From: Henriciella sp.
Lineage (GTDB): Bacteria > Pseudomonadota > Alphaproteobacteria > Caulobacterales > Hyphomonadaceae
Assembly: GCA_013213785.1 (NCBI GenBank)
Contig: JABSPZ010000010.1
Coordinates: forward strand, 62,001 to 126,000
DNA: 64,000 bases
Reading direction: 5' to 3'
In this document: one piece after another, positions 19,447-27,860 of the stretch
Numbering within the stretch: the stretch's first letter is position 1
Layout of the letters: each line of letters opens with the position of its first letter
Translations under genes and position numbers: made by a program
Notes under the pieces: model-generated
The model's input: only the letters and a program-made list of their open reading frames with translations
What the model was told of the DNA's origin: nothing
Databases searched by the model: none

Positions 19447-19943
19447 TACTCACCCTCCCCGACCACGCCGCGAATGTCGCCAACGGCCATCGCCGCATTG
19501 AAAGAGCCTTCGAAATCGCCCTGCACATCATCGAGCTGCGATTCCATCTCGGCATCGAAGGCCGCGTAGCGCTCAGGATCCCAAACATAGAAGCGATCCA
19601 TCGCACCGACAAAAACCAAGTCCTTGCCGATGCCGGCCATCTCTAAGTGTTTCGGGGGCACCTTAATCCGGCCGGTATCATCAAGCTTCAGCTCAACAGC
19701 TTTCGAGACGGTGCGGTTCAAGAAGACCTTTCGCGCGGTGGAAGTTGGGCTCATGCGCAGCAAGGTTGCCTGGTTCTGCTTCATCAGCGCATCGCCGCCG
19801 CCCTCTAAGCAGGGCGACCCGTCAAGCGCTGGATACAGGAAAATGCGAGCACCACCCTCAAGGGCATGACGAAACGAGGCCGGCACTGAGACCCGCCCCT
19901 TACTATCTAGCGATGTCTCATAGCTTGAGACAAACACGCGCAT
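19446..19943 (-). CDS. mraZ: Transcriptional regulator MraZ
   Basis: First gene of the dcw cluster. The 165-residue protein has two SpoVT/AbrB-like MraZ repeats: FVSSYETSLDSKGRVSVPAS at the N-terminus and a second with KLDDTGRIKVPPKHLEMAG near residue 95, each with the DxxGRxxxP-type motif. MraZ forms a ring that binds direct TGGGN-type repeats in its own promoter; such repeats lie 53-87 nt upstream of the start here. The stop overlaps the rsmH start by one base. It probably represses its own cluster. Confidence 0.95.
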   Translation of the reverse strand: MRVFVSSYETSLDSKGRVSVPASFRHALEGGARIFLYPALDGSPCLEGGGDALMKQNQATLLRMSPTSTARKVFLNRTVSKAVELKLDDTGRIKVPPKHLEMAGIGKDLVFVGAMDRFYVWDPERYAAFDAEMESQLDDVQGDFEGSFNAAMAVGDIRGVVGEGE

Positions 19944-19966
19944 CTCCCATCACTCGCCCCAGGTCG

Positions 19967-20043
19967 GATTCAATTGGATCCAACTTGTACTTTTATGGGA
20001 TAACATGGGACAGCTTGGATTCAAATGGGTCGCTTGCCGATTC
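19967..20043 (-). promoter_or_regulatory. MraZ operator: TGGNN direct repeats with three GATTC sites
   Basis: On the plus strand TGGGA (19996-20000), TGGGA (20006-20010), TGGAT (20016-20020) and TGGGT (20026-20030) follow one another on an exact 10-nt period, that is 5-nt repeats with 5-nt spacers. This is the layout described for E. coli MraZ binding. GATTC (a CcrM-type GANTC) occurs at 19967, 20018 and 20039; the middle one overlaps the third repeat. A functional mraZ promoter must lie close by on the minus strand, but I could not fix its -35/-10. Confidence 0.8.
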
Positions 20044-20147
20044 TCTGCTGTCCACAAGGTCGCATTGACGAAACTAATACGGAACAAAGCAGAACGATAG
20101 CGGAACGCACTAAAGCCCCGTCGTGTTAACACTTACAAAACACTTTA

Positions 20148-20166
20148 TTTACAGACAGTTAACCAT
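20148..20166 (+). promoter_or_regulatory. Candidate CtrA site between mraZ and trkH
   Basis: The plus strand reads TTTA-N7-TTAACCAT. The right half contains the extended CtrA half-site TTAACC; the left half has one mismatch. It lies about 205 nt upstream of mraZ and 136 nt upstream of trkH, so it could serve either. The surrounding 100 nt are AT-rich. Confidence 0.4.
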
Positions 20167-20301
20167 CTCAAATAAGTGAGAAAAAATTTCACATAATCCG
20201 TGAAAAATTTCACATTGGCCCTCAAATTGAATACGCAGAGCGCATCTGCGTTGCTAAAAGTACACGCCTTTTCAGCTTTTTCCTCATAAGCCCAATTCTG
20301 C

Positions 20302-21756
20302 ATGCAACTTCGAGTCGTCATCCTCGCTTTAGGTATCATGACCGCCCTGCTCGGCGCGGCGATGATCCCGTGCTGGCTGCTCGATGTTGCCGATGGCCGC
20401 GAAGAGTGGCCCGTCTTTGCTGCGAGCGCGACTGTGCTTCTGCTGTTTGGTGGCGGCTTGGTCATCATGGCGGGACATCGCGATGAGCGCGCAGGTGCCC
20501 GCGAAGCCTTCCTGCTGACCGTGCTCGTCTGGGTGGTCCTACCCGCTATGGCCGCCATTCCCTTCATGGGCATCGGCATGAGCATCACCGATGCGATGTT
20601 TGAAAGCATTTCAGGGCTGACCACGACAGGCTCTACCGTGATGACTGGGCTGGACAATCAACCGCGCGGGATCCTGCTATGGCGAGCGATTCTGCAATGG
20701 TTTGGTGGCATCGGGATTATCGTGACCGCGATTGCCATCCTGCCTGTTCTTCGAGTGGGCGGCATGCAGCTCTTCCAATTGGAAAGCTCAGATGTGTCCG
20801 GAAAGTTCGTCCCGCGCATCAGTGAAGTCTCCGCGCAAATCGGGATGATCTACCTGTTCATTTCGATCGCATGCGCCGCTGCTTACATGCTCTGCGGGAT
20901 GACATCGTTCGAAGCGATCGCCCACGCGATGACGACCGTCTCAGCGGGTGGATATTCGACTTATGATGCCTCGTTCGGCGCGTTCTACGAGACCCCGGCA
21001 GTCCCGACCGCGATCTTCTTTATGATCGTCGCCGGCCTGCCGTTTAGCCTGCTAGCGCTCGCGATGATCCATGGCCGGGTGAAACCGCTTCTGAACGATC
21101 CGCAGCCGCGTCTATTCCTCGGACTCATCCTGGCCATTGCGACGGCCGTGTTCATTCTGCGCGTCGCAGCAGACCAGGATTATGTGATTATCAGCCCGCT
21201 GAATGGGTTTATCGAAACGCTGTTCAATGTTGTCTCCGTGATGACGGGAACCGGCTATGCCACTGCGCCTTATGATGGCTGGGGCGAACCAATTGTGATG
21301 ATCTTCTTGATCACGATCTTCCTCGGCGGGTGCGCGGGCTCTGCGGCGTGCGGGATTAAGATGTTCCGCCTCGAGATCAGCTTCCGCGCGGTGCTCGCTC
21401 ATGCGCAGCAAATGGTTAGCCCTAACCGCGTCGTTCGAATCCGTTATGGCGGCAAGGTCATCGATAATGACACGCTGCAATCGGTTATGGTCTTCGTGTT
21501 CCTGTACCTCGCAACATTTATTACGGCGGCGATCCTTCTCAGCCTCACCGGCGAAGACCCGCTGACCGCCATATCTGGCGCCGCAACCAGTGTGTCGAAT
21601 GTTGGCCCCGGCCTCGGCCCGGAAATCGGCCCAGCGGGCACGTTCGAAGGCCTCACCGATCGCGGTAAGTGGATCTGCGCGATCGCAATGTTGTTAGGTC
21701 GACTGGAATTCACAGCCGTTTTCGTTCTAATGACCCGCCGCTTCTGGCGCGGATAG
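20302..21756 (+). CDS. trkH: Trk/Ktr-type potassium uptake protein TrkH
   Basis: Polytopic inner-membrane potassium channel subunit; works with a cytoplasmic TrkA regulator that is not in this window. The 484 residues contain about ten transmembrane segments and four pore loops, each with a selectivity-filter glycine: ISGLTTTGSTV near residue 108, TTVSAGGYSTYD near 215, SVMTGTGYATAPYDG near 315, and SVSNVGPGLGPEI near 430. It is transcribed divergently from mraZ. No obvious partner gene adjoins it. Confidence 0.93.
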   Translation: MQLRVVILALGIMTALLGAAMIPCWLLDVADGREEWPVFAASATVLLLFGGGLVIMAGHRDERAGAREAFLLTVLVWVVLPAMAAIPFMGIGMSITDAMFESISGLTTTGSTVMTGLDNQPRGILLWRAILQWFGGIGIIVTAIAILPVLRVGGMQLFQLESSDVSGKFVPRISEVSAQIGMIYLFISIACAAAYMLCGMTSFEAIAHAMTTVSAGGYSTYDASFGAFYETPAVPTAIFFMIVAGLPFSLLALAMIHGRVKPLLNDPQPRLFLGLILAIATAVFILRVAADQDYVIISPLNGFIETLFNVVSVMTGTGYATAPYDGWGEPIVMIFLITIFLGGCAGSAACGIKMFRLEISFRAVLAHAQQMVSPNRVVRIRYGGKVIDNDTLQSVMVFVFLYLATFITAAILLSLTGEDPLTAISGAATSVSNVGPGLGPEIGPAGTFEGLTDRGKWICAIAMLLGRLEFTAVFVLMTRRFWRG

Positions 21757-21815
21757 ATGCGGGCAGTTTAGATTCCCTCATTGCTCCCGGCGCATAAATC
21801 CGGCAAAAGCGCGCC

Positions 21816-23102
21816 ATGGCCGATACTGTACACATTCCCGCCGACGACCTTCGCGACACCATGATGGATATGGGGCGCCGCGCGCGCCTTGCGTCCGCAG
21901 CGCTTGCCAAGGCCGGAGTCCCGGGACGGACAGACGCAATCAATGCGATGACGGATGCCCTGAGCGCGGCTGAAGCCAAGATCCTAAGCGCCAACCAGGC
22001 AGATCTTGCGGGTGGCCGCGAAAAAGGACTGTCGGACGCGATGATGGACCGGCTTGCCCTGACGCCTGAGCGCGTCGGCGCGATTGCAGACGCCCTGCGC
22101 GCAGTGGCTGAGCTGCCTGACCCAGTTGGCAGCGAGATTGCCCGCTGGACAGTTCCTTCGGGTCTGGACATTGCCCGCGTTCGAACCCCGCTTGGCGTGA
22201 TCGGGATCATTTATGAAGCCCGGCCAAATGTGACCGCTGATGCTGCCGCGCTCTGCGTCCGGTCTGGGAATGCCGCGATTTTGCGCGCCGGAAGCGAAAG
22301 CTTGCAATCTGCCATCGCCATCGCCGATGCCCTTCGCGCTGGACTGGCCTCTGTCGGCCTGCCCGAGGATGCTGTGCAACTGGTTCAAACCAAAGACCGC
22401 GCCGCGGTGGGGCATATGCTGACAGGCCTAGATGGCAATGTGGACGTGATTGTGCCGCGCGGCGGAAAAGGCCTCGTTGCCCGCGTTCAAGACGAAGCCC
22501 GCGTGCCGGTCATCGGACATTTGGAAGGGCTTTGCCACACTTATGTGGATGGCGCCGCCGACCCGCAAAAAGCGATTGATATTGTCGTGAACGCGAAGAT
22601 GCGCCGAACCGGAATTTGCGGTTCGACCGAAACTCTGCTTATCGATCGTGCGGTTGCGGACTCACTTCTGCCAGCGATCGCGAGCGCACTCACCGATACG
22701 GGCTGCTCAATGAAAGGCGACGATGCCTCGCGCGCCTTGGTCGCAAACATCGAACCCGCAACCGAAGAAGACTGGCGCACAGAATATCTCGCACCGATCA
22801 TCTCAGTACGGGTCATTGATGGCGTCGATGGTGCGATCGACCACATCACAACTTATGGCACCAGCCACACCGAGTGTATCATCACAGAGGACGCCGCCAC
22901 GGCGGAGAAGTTCCTGTCAGATATTGATGCGGGCATCGTCATCCATAATGCGTCGACCCAGTTCGCAGATGGCGGCCAGTTTGGCATGGGTGCAGAGATC
23001 GGCATTGCGACCGGGCGCATTCATGCGCGCGGTCCGGTTGGCGCTGAACAGCTGACCATCTTCAAATATGTCGTCCGGGGGACCGGCCAAACGCGCCCAT
23101 AA
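21816..23102 (+). CDS. proA: Glutamate-5-semialdehyde dehydrogenase ProA
   Basis: NADPH-dependent enzyme that reduces gamma-glutamyl phosphate to glutamate semialdehyde, the second step of proline synthesis. The 428-residue length is normal. The aldehyde-dehydrogenase-like fold shows VRTPLGVIGIIYEARPNVT, VPRGGKGLV, and the catalytic-cysteine region MRRTGICGSTETLLID near residue 275, then QFADGGQFGMGAEIGIATGR near the C-terminus. proB and obgE, its frequent partners, are not upstream. nadD follows. Confidence 0.97.
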   Translation: MADTVHIPADDLRDTMMDMGRRARLASAALAKAGVPGRTDAINAMTDALSAAEAKILSANQADLAGGREKGLSDAMMDRLALTPERVGAIADALRAVAELPDPVGSEIARWTVPSGLDIARVRTPLGVIGIIYEARPNVTADAAALCVRSGNAAILRAGSESLQSAIAIADALRAGLASVGLPEDAVQLVQTKDRAAVGHMLTGLDGNVDVIVPRGGKGLVARVQDEARVPVIGHLEGLCHTYVDGAADPQKAIDIVVNAKMRRTGICGSTETLLIDRAVADSLLPAIASALTDTGCSMKGDDASRALVANIEPATEEDWRTEYLAPIISVRVIDGVDGAIDHITTYGTSHTECIITEDAATAEKFLSDIDAGIVIHNASTQFADGGQFGMGAEIGIATGRIHARGPVGAEQLTIFKYVVRGTGQTRP

Positions 23103-23124
23103 AGCGCACGGCCGGCGGGCACTT

Positions 23125-23727
23125 ATGCTTCACATTCGATCCGACGCCCTTCTGCCACCGTCGAGCACGCGTGCACGCATTGGCATGTTTGGCGGCAGTT
23201 TCGATCCACCGCATAGCGGACACCTGCACGTCGCAAGCACGGCCATGAAGCGGCTGCAGCTCGACGCGGTCTGGTGGTTCCCGACGCCCGGTAACCCGCT
23301 GAAAGAAGCACCAAGCGATTATGAAGAGCGGTTCGCCGCCGTACAGGTCCTCACGAAGCGCAATCGCGATTTTCGAGTCAGCAATATCGAGAAACAGGCA
23401 GGTCTGCGCTACACCTATGATCTGGTGCGTTTGATGCGCCAGCACTGCCCTCACGCGGACCTGGTCTGGATCATGGGCGGCGATAGTTTGATGACATTTC
23501 ACTATTGGAAAGACTGGGAAAAACTGGCGGAGAGCATTCCAATTGCAGTGATCGCACGCCCTGGATTCGAACTTGCCTCCCGGTTCAGCCTGTTTGCCAA
23601 AAAAATGCGGCGCCATCGTCTTGCGAACAATGCTGCCAGCATCCTTCCTCAACAAAAGGCGCCCGCTTGGGTCTATGTCCCAGCGCCGCTAGATCCCATT
23701 TCGTCCACGGCTTTGCGTACCGGATAG
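23125..23727 (+). CDS. nadD: Nicotinate-nucleotide adenylyltransferase NadD
   Basis: Transfers AMP from ATP to nicotinate mononucleotide in NAD synthesis. About 200 residues. The nucleotidyltransferase signature GMFGGSFDPPHSGHLHVA is near residue 22, the WIMGGDSL block mid-protein, and the second signature DPISSTALR at the C-terminus. I chose the ATG at 23125; an ATG at 23068 would overlap proA by 35 nt and add a basic tail. It is followed after 3 nt by a small asparaginase gene rather than directly by rsfS. Confidence 0.92.
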   Translation: MLHIRSDALLPPSSTRARIGMFGGSFDPPHSGHLHVASTAMKRLQLDAVWWFPTPGNPLKEAPSDYEERFAAVQVLTKRNRDFRVSNIEKQAGLRYTYDLVRLMRQHCPHADLVWIMGGDSLMTFHYWKDWEKLAESIPIAVIARPGFELASRFSLFAKKMRRHRLANNAASILPQQKAPAWVYVPAPLDPISSTALRTG

Positions 23728-23730
23728 ACT

Positions 23731-24216
23731 ATGACTGACCTTCAAATTTTCACCACAGGCGGCACCATCGACAAGGTGTACTTCGACGCCTTGTCCGAGT
23801 TTCAAGTGGGCGCTTCCCCACTCGATGCGATCCTCAGCGAAGCAAATGTCAGCCTCGACTATGCGCTGACCTCGCTGATGAAAAAGGACAGTTTGGAGCT
23901 GACCGAAGAGGACCGCGATATCATTCGCAGCGCCGTCATCGATTGCGAAGCGCAGCACGTCTTGATCACGCATGGCACCGACACGATGGCAAAAACGGCA
24001 AAGGCCCTGCAAGATATTGGCGATAAAACGGTCGTCCTGACCGGCGCAATGCAACCTGCTCGCCTCCGCTCAACTGATGCCATCTTCAATGTCGGGTTTG
24101 CCATCGCGGCCGCGCGTATGCGGTCGCCTGGGGTTTATATTGCCATGAACGGACGCGTGTTTGACGCCGGAAGCGTCCGCAAAGACCGCGGCGCTGGCCA
24201 ATTTGTTGCAGATTAG
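23731..24216 (+). CDS. Single-domain asparaginase-like protein
   Basis: A 161-residue protein that corresponds to the N-terminal domain of type I/II L-asparaginases. The first catalytic threonine lies in TTGGTIDKVYFD at residue 9 and the second motif ITHGTDTMAKTAKAL near residue 88; VVLTGAMQPARLRSTDA gives the third conserved block. Full asparaginases have about 330 residues with a second domain that helps build the active site across the dimer; that domain is absent here. The gene is set between nadD and rsfS on the same strand. Its substrate is not established. Confidence 0.8.
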   Translation: MTDLQIFTTGGTIDKVYFDALSEFQVGASPLDAILSEANVSLDYALTSLMKKDSLELTEEDRDIIRSAVIDCEAQHVLITHGTDTMAKTAKALQDIGDKTVVLTGAMQPARLRSTDAIFNVGFAIAAARMRSPGVYIAMNGRVFDAGSVRKDRGAGQFVAD

Positions 24217-24315
24217 ACGGCATCGAGTTTGCGCAGTGAGTGTTGCGAATTCGCTCTAGGCCCTCATCGCAACGCGTGATACGGTCAGGCTTGGAAATTT
24301 GAATGGAGCTTCACC

Positions 24316-24711
24316 CTGTCCGCAGTTAAAACTGAGACGAATTCGGCCCGCGCGGCGACAATTGATGATATTCGCGCGTTCTCAGACACGATCGTTTCTT
24401 CATTGGAAGACGACAAAGCCGAAGACTTAACCGTTATTGATCTCACGGAAAAATCCTCACTTGCTGATATTATGATCATCGCTTCGGGTCGTTCGGCCCG
24501 TCATGTGAGTTCGATTGCCGATCATTTGGCGAAGAAAGTCAAAGAGAAGACCGGACAGGCGCCAAAGCTTGAAGGTCTACCAAATGCGGATTGGGTTCTG
24601 ATCGATCTCGGTGACGTCATCGTTCATCTGTTCCGGCCAGAAGTTCGCTCCTTCTACAATCTTGAGAAGATCTGGGCGGGCGATAGCGGACATCGACCTG
24701 ATGACGTTTAA
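24316..24711 (+). CDS. rsfS: Ribosomal silencing factor RsfS, probable CTG start
   Basis: Binds ribosomal protein uL14 and blocks joining of the subunits when nutrients are scarce. The core reads DKAEDLTVIDLTEKSSLADI, then IIASGRSARHVSSIADHLAKK, DWVLIDLGDVIVHLFRPEVR and FYNLEKIW, all diagnostic. The reading frame is open from 24280 but has no ATG or GTG before the core. The CTG at 24316 has GGAG 8 nt upstream and gives 131 residues, close to the family length; a TTG at 24403 would cut into the first conserved helix. rlmH follows after 17 nt. Confidence 0.9.
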   Translation: MSAVKTETNSARAATIDDIRAFSDTIVSSLEDDKAEDLTVIDLTEKSSLADIMIIASGRSARHVSSIADHLAKKVKEKTGQAPKLEGLPNADWVLIDLGDVIVHLFRPEVRSFYNLEKIWAGDSGHRPDDV

Positions 24712-24728
24712 GTCGCGCGCTTTCCACC

Positions 24729-25193
24729 ATGCACATCACGCTGATCAGTGTCGGCAAACTGAAAGCCGGGCCTGAAAAAGAGCTCGTAGATGGCTATGTC
24801 TCGCGTTTTAACAAAGCCGGACCGCAGATTGGCCTGCGGTCGCTTAAGCTCGTGGACCTGGCGAGTGGCGGCGGGCTAGACGCCGAGGGCGATCGCATTC
24901 TTGCCGCCCTTCCCAAAGGTGCTCCGGTCTTGCGCCTTGATGAGTTCGGCGCGGCGCTGACCTCGGTCAAGTTCGCCAAGCGGATCGAGCAATTGCGCGA
25001 CAGCGGCACGCCCGAACTCTGCTTCCTGATTGGCGGTGCGGAGGGTTACAGCAAAGCTGTGCGCCAGGCTTGCCCAGAGACGCTGGCGCTGGGGCCACAG
25101 ACTTGGCCACACCGGCTGGTCAAAGCGATGATTACAGAACAGCTTTATCGCGCCGTGAGCCTATTGGCTGGCCTACCCTATCATAAAGCCTAA
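24729..25193 (+). CDS. rlmH: 23S rRNA (pseudouridine(1915)-N(3))-methyltransferase RlmH
   Basis: SPOUT-family methyltransferase that acts on pseudouridine 1915 in helix 69 of 23S rRNA. The 154-residue length is exact for the family. Visible are HITLISVGKLKAGPEKELVD at the N-terminus, FLIGGAEGYSKAVRQ (the SAM-binding knot) and the C-terminal PHRLVKAMITEQLYRAVSLL ending PYHKA. It is the last gene of the proA-rlmH unit and meets a convergent SDR gene 12 nt further on. Confidence 0.96.
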   Translation: MHITLISVGKLKAGPEKELVDGYVSRFNKAGPQIGLRSLKLVDLASGGGLDAEGDRILAALPKGAPVLRLDEFGAALTSVKFAKRIEQLRDSGTPELCFLIGGAEGYSKAVRQACPETLALGPQTWPHRLVKAMITEQLYRAVSLLAGLPYHKA

Positions 25194-25205
25194 GCGTCTT
25201 TTGGA

Positions 25206-26063
25206 CTAAGCGTCTGGCGCCTTCATTCCGAAACGTTTCCAGAAAAACCCATCCACAACCCGTTTCGGCAACAGCATCGGAAGTGTGAAATTGGTCAGCT
25301 TGTCTGGCACCGGGGCATACCGAGCTTTCGGTTTTTTGGCGGTCAGAGCGTTTTCGATCGTCTTAGCGATCACTTCAGGGTCGAGGCCCGTCCGGCCTCC
25401 CTCGAGCATGGTTTCACTGAACTTGTCGATCGGTTTCGCCCAAGGCGAATTCGAATAAGGGTTAGAGCTGTTCGCGTCCTCGGCTTTGTCCCAGATCGGC
25501 GTTTTGACCGCGCCCGGCCCCACCGCGATGGCATCAATTCCAAAGATGACAAGCTCTCGGCGAAGGCTATCGGTCATGCTCTCAACTGCATGCTTTGTTG
25601 CTGTATAAGCGCCCAGGAAAGGCGACGCGAGACGCCCACCCACGCTGGTAATGTTGACGATCCGGCCAGGCTTGCCGGCAAGGCTCTCATCCATCCCCAG
25701 CAGGGGCGCGAAGGCTTGGCTGGCGCGCAAAAGGCCAAATACATTCACGTCGAAATGGGCTTTGAATTGATCCAGCGGCTGCACCGCCAGGGGGCCCATA
25801 TTGGCAATCCCGGCATTGTTGATCAGGCCCGCGAGCTTCTGCCCCTCCAGCGCTGCGCGAATGGTTTCAACCGCCGCGTCGACCTGCTCAGGGTTGGTGA
25901 CGTCGAGCAGAATGTGCTTGATATGCGCATCCGCCTCTGTCAGCGCAACGCCGTCTTTTTCTTTTCGAACGCCAGCAAAAACTTGCCAACCGTTCGCGGC
26001 AAGATACTCAGCAGTGCTGCGACCGATACCTGTAGAAGCACCTGTAATGACGACTGTTTTCAT
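25206..26063 (-). CDS. Short-chain dehydrogenase/reductase (SDR) family protein
   Basis: A classical SDR of 285 residues. The NAD(P)-binding motif TGASTGIGRSTAEYL is at residue 6, NNAGIANMGP near 86, the catalytic serine in NITSVGGRLASPF near 140, and the catalytic tyrosine-lysine pair in YTATKHAVES (YxxxK) near 155. The C-terminal extension (about 60 residues, ending KRVVDGFFWKRFGM) is seen in SDRs of lipid or retinol type, but the substrate cannot be told. Convergent with rlmH. Confidence 0.9.
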   Translation of the reverse strand: MKTVVITGASTGIGRSTAEYLAANGWQVFAGVRKEKDGVALTEADAHIKHILLDVTNPEQVDAAVETIRAALEGQKLAGLINNAGIANMGPLAVQPLDQFKAHFDVNVFGLLRASQAFAPLLGMDESLAGKPGRIVNITSVGGRLASPFLGAYTATKHAVESMTDSLRRELVIFGIDAIAVGPGAVKTPIWDKAEDANSSNPYSNSPWAKPIDKFSETMLEGGRTGLDPEVIAKTIENALTAKKPKARYAPVPDKLTNFTLPMLLPKRVVDGFFWKRFGMKAPDA

Positions 26064-26177
26064 AGCGCTGAGATCCTGGTTGGTTCTTTTTTTATACGCT
26101 TCTACATATGAAATAGATCACGCCCTGTCAGCCTCTGATCTGCGGACGTGCAACCGGATAGCGCTAATATGATGGGA

Positions 26178-26846
26178 TTACGCGCGCAGCCCTCCTGCTT
26201 CCAACACAGTCAGCAAGCGCTCGGATAAGAGTTCCGCATCGCGCTCGAGCATTTTGAGCTCCTTTATCGACGCTTTGGATATTTCGCGCCCATCCTCGAC
26301 AGCGGCCGTCGCGAGAAGCGTTGCCGCCCCCTCGCTCGCGGACTCCTCTTTCGCAGCGCTCAACAGACCGAGGCTGGAGACAATGGATTTCAGCTTCGAG
26401 ATAAAGTCGATTAGCTCCATCAGCTTATCATACGGCGTGACGTCTTCGGGTGGCTTTTCTGAGCCGCCAATAATAACCCCGCCGCGCTTATCCGTCGGCG
26501 TCACAGTCAGGAAAGCTTTGTCACCCAGTTCATCATTGAGCCAAAACTCAACCTTCAATCGCTCGCCTGGCTTGATGCGATCGCTGTTCGACCATTTTGG
26601 ATGCTCGTCGGAGGTTAAGTCGCCGCCGACCACAGAGATCTGCTCTTTCGCAATCGTGTTCTCTTTGGGCGACATTTTGTGGACGTAGATTTTTCGAAAC
26701 TCCGGCGTATCCCACGACGCATCATTCAGGTGCATGATCAAATCATGGAAATCTTCGTCACTGTCATTCTCAAGAATAATCGAACCCTTTTTGGCCCCTT
26801 CGGGCAAATGAAAGCTGCGCTGGCCCTTGATTAGATTTCCGTCCAT
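26178..26846 (-). CDS. Protein of unknown function, 222 residues
   Basis: I do not recognise the family. The N-terminal 120 residues look like a beta-rich domain (alternating hydrophobic strands with GSIILENDSDEDFHDLIMHL and LKVEFWLNDELGDKAFLTVT), followed by a Gly/Pro linker and a C-terminal half rich in helices (about residues 140-222) with heptad-like Leu and Ala spacing. No signal peptide. The region upstream (26847-26922) is very AT-rich compared with its surroundings. Confidence 0.6.
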   Translation of the reverse strand: MDGNLIKGQRSFHLPEGAKKGSIILENDSDEDFHDLIMHLNDASWDTPEFRKIYVHKMSPKENTIAKEQISVVGGDLTSDEHPKWSNSDRIKPGERLKVEFWLNDELGDKAFLTVTPTDKRGGVIIGGSEKPPEDVTPYDKLMELIDFISKLKSIVSSLGLLSAAKEESASEGAATLLATAAVEDGREISKASIKELKMLERDAELLSERLLTVLEAGGLRA

Positions 26847-26922
26847 ACAGCCACTCTAAGTATTTAAACTTGAATACTGATCAATAAGATCAATGAGTCA
26901 ATATTTATATTATCGAAATCTA

Positions 26923-27393
26923 CTAGTTTTCTTTTCCACCGGTAATGACGCGGAGTTTTGGCGGAGATTTCTGAGACTTAGAGGCTTTTGGCTGAGGAAG
27001 ATCTTTGGCCTGCACCAGAACCGGCCCTTTCGGCTCGGGCGGCGCCGGGATCGGCTCTAGCTCAACATCCTCGTCCACTTGGCGAATACGCGGTGCAGGT
27101 TTTTTCTTGAAGCCGCTTTTCGATTTGAAACCCGACTTGCCTTTGCCACGGGCCTTTTTGTCGATCTCGCGAAGTTTCACATATTGCAGGGACGACAGCG
27201 CCTCATCTGCCCCACCTTTTTCTAGATCGTGAAAGGCCGAGCCAAACTTTTCAATTCGCTCTTCGACCTCTTCGAGGAACTGCTTTTCCCAGTCAGACAA
27301 AGGCGGGCCTAAGCCTTGCTCAGCCAGCATCGCCGCCTTGCGGATCTTGCGCAGGGCTTTGCGTTTTTTGCGTTCATCGACGTCACGCGGCAT
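26923..27393 (-). CDS. Lysine-rich protein of unknown function
   Basis: About 156 residues from the ATG at 27393, which has AAGGA 5 nt or so upstream; another ATG lies at 27411. The N-terminus is charged and helical (DERKKRKALRKIRKAAMLAE), the middle contains KFGSAFHDLEKGGADEALS, and the C-terminal third is basic and low-complexity with a KSGFKSKSGFKKK repeat and a Pro/Lys-rich tail. It resembles nucleic-acid-binding or poorly structured proteins, but no function can be assigned. gapR lies 46 nt upstream in the same direction. Confidence 0.55.
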   Translation of the reverse strand: MPRDVDERKKRKALRKIRKAAMLAEQGLGPPLSDWEKQFLEEVEERIEKFGSAFHDLEKGGADEALSSLQYVKLREIDKKARGKGKSGFKSKSGFKKKPAPRIRQVDEDVELEPIPAPPEPKGPVLVQAKDLPQPKASKSQKSPPKLRVITGGKEN

Positions 27394-27439
27394 GCCTGTC
27401 CTTAACGGCATCCGGCCCGGTCAGGCAAGAAAGCTGGCC

Positions 27440-27700
27440 TTAAATCTCACCCAGCGCGTCGAGATAGACTTCCAAAATCGCTTCTTGCTCTTCGCGCTCT
27501 TGGCGGTCTTGTTTGCGCAGCTTAACGACCGTACGCAGCGCCTTAGTGTCATAGCCAAGCGCCTTCGCTTCGCCATAGACCTCTTTGATCTGTTCGGCGA
27601 TTTCTCGCTTTTCCTCTTCCAAACGTTCAATCCGTTCGACGGTCAGGCGAAGTTTGTCGCGTGCGGTTTCGGAGAGATTGTCACTCATCTGGTCGGTCAT
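27440..27700 (-). CDS. gapR: Nucleoid-associated protein GapR (DUF2312)
   Basis: Small alphaproteobacterial DNA-binding protein that encircles overtwisted DNA and supports replication in Caulobacter. The 86 residues show the full family pattern: a long helix [20 protein letters not shown], then [40 protein letters not shown] and the C-terminal [13 protein letters not shown] chose the ATG at 27700 (MTDQMSDN); the longer frame from 27754 adds an atypical 18-residue leader. It is followed by the Lys-rich gene. Confidence 0.92.
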   Translation of the reverse strand: MTDQMSDNLSETARDKLRLTVERIERLEEEKREIAEQIKEVYGEAKALGYDTKALRTVVKLRKQDRQEREEQEAILEVYLDALGEI

Positions 27701-27860
27701 GGAAAAGTCTCGTACGGTCTTGGTTAATTTCAGAACCCTGGTCCCTAATCGCAAATCCCCAGCATTGCGAGGGCTAAACGCGATGATTTGCAGCGGCTTC
27801 TAACAAGAATTTGAAATAGCTGTGAGTGGACGCTTGAGCAAGACGGCTTATTTAGGCGCC

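Noticed and set aside
24243-24275. GTTGCGA/TCGCAAC inverted repeat between the asparaginase gene and rsfS
   Set aside because: The loop is long and no T-run follows, so it is not a convincing terminator.
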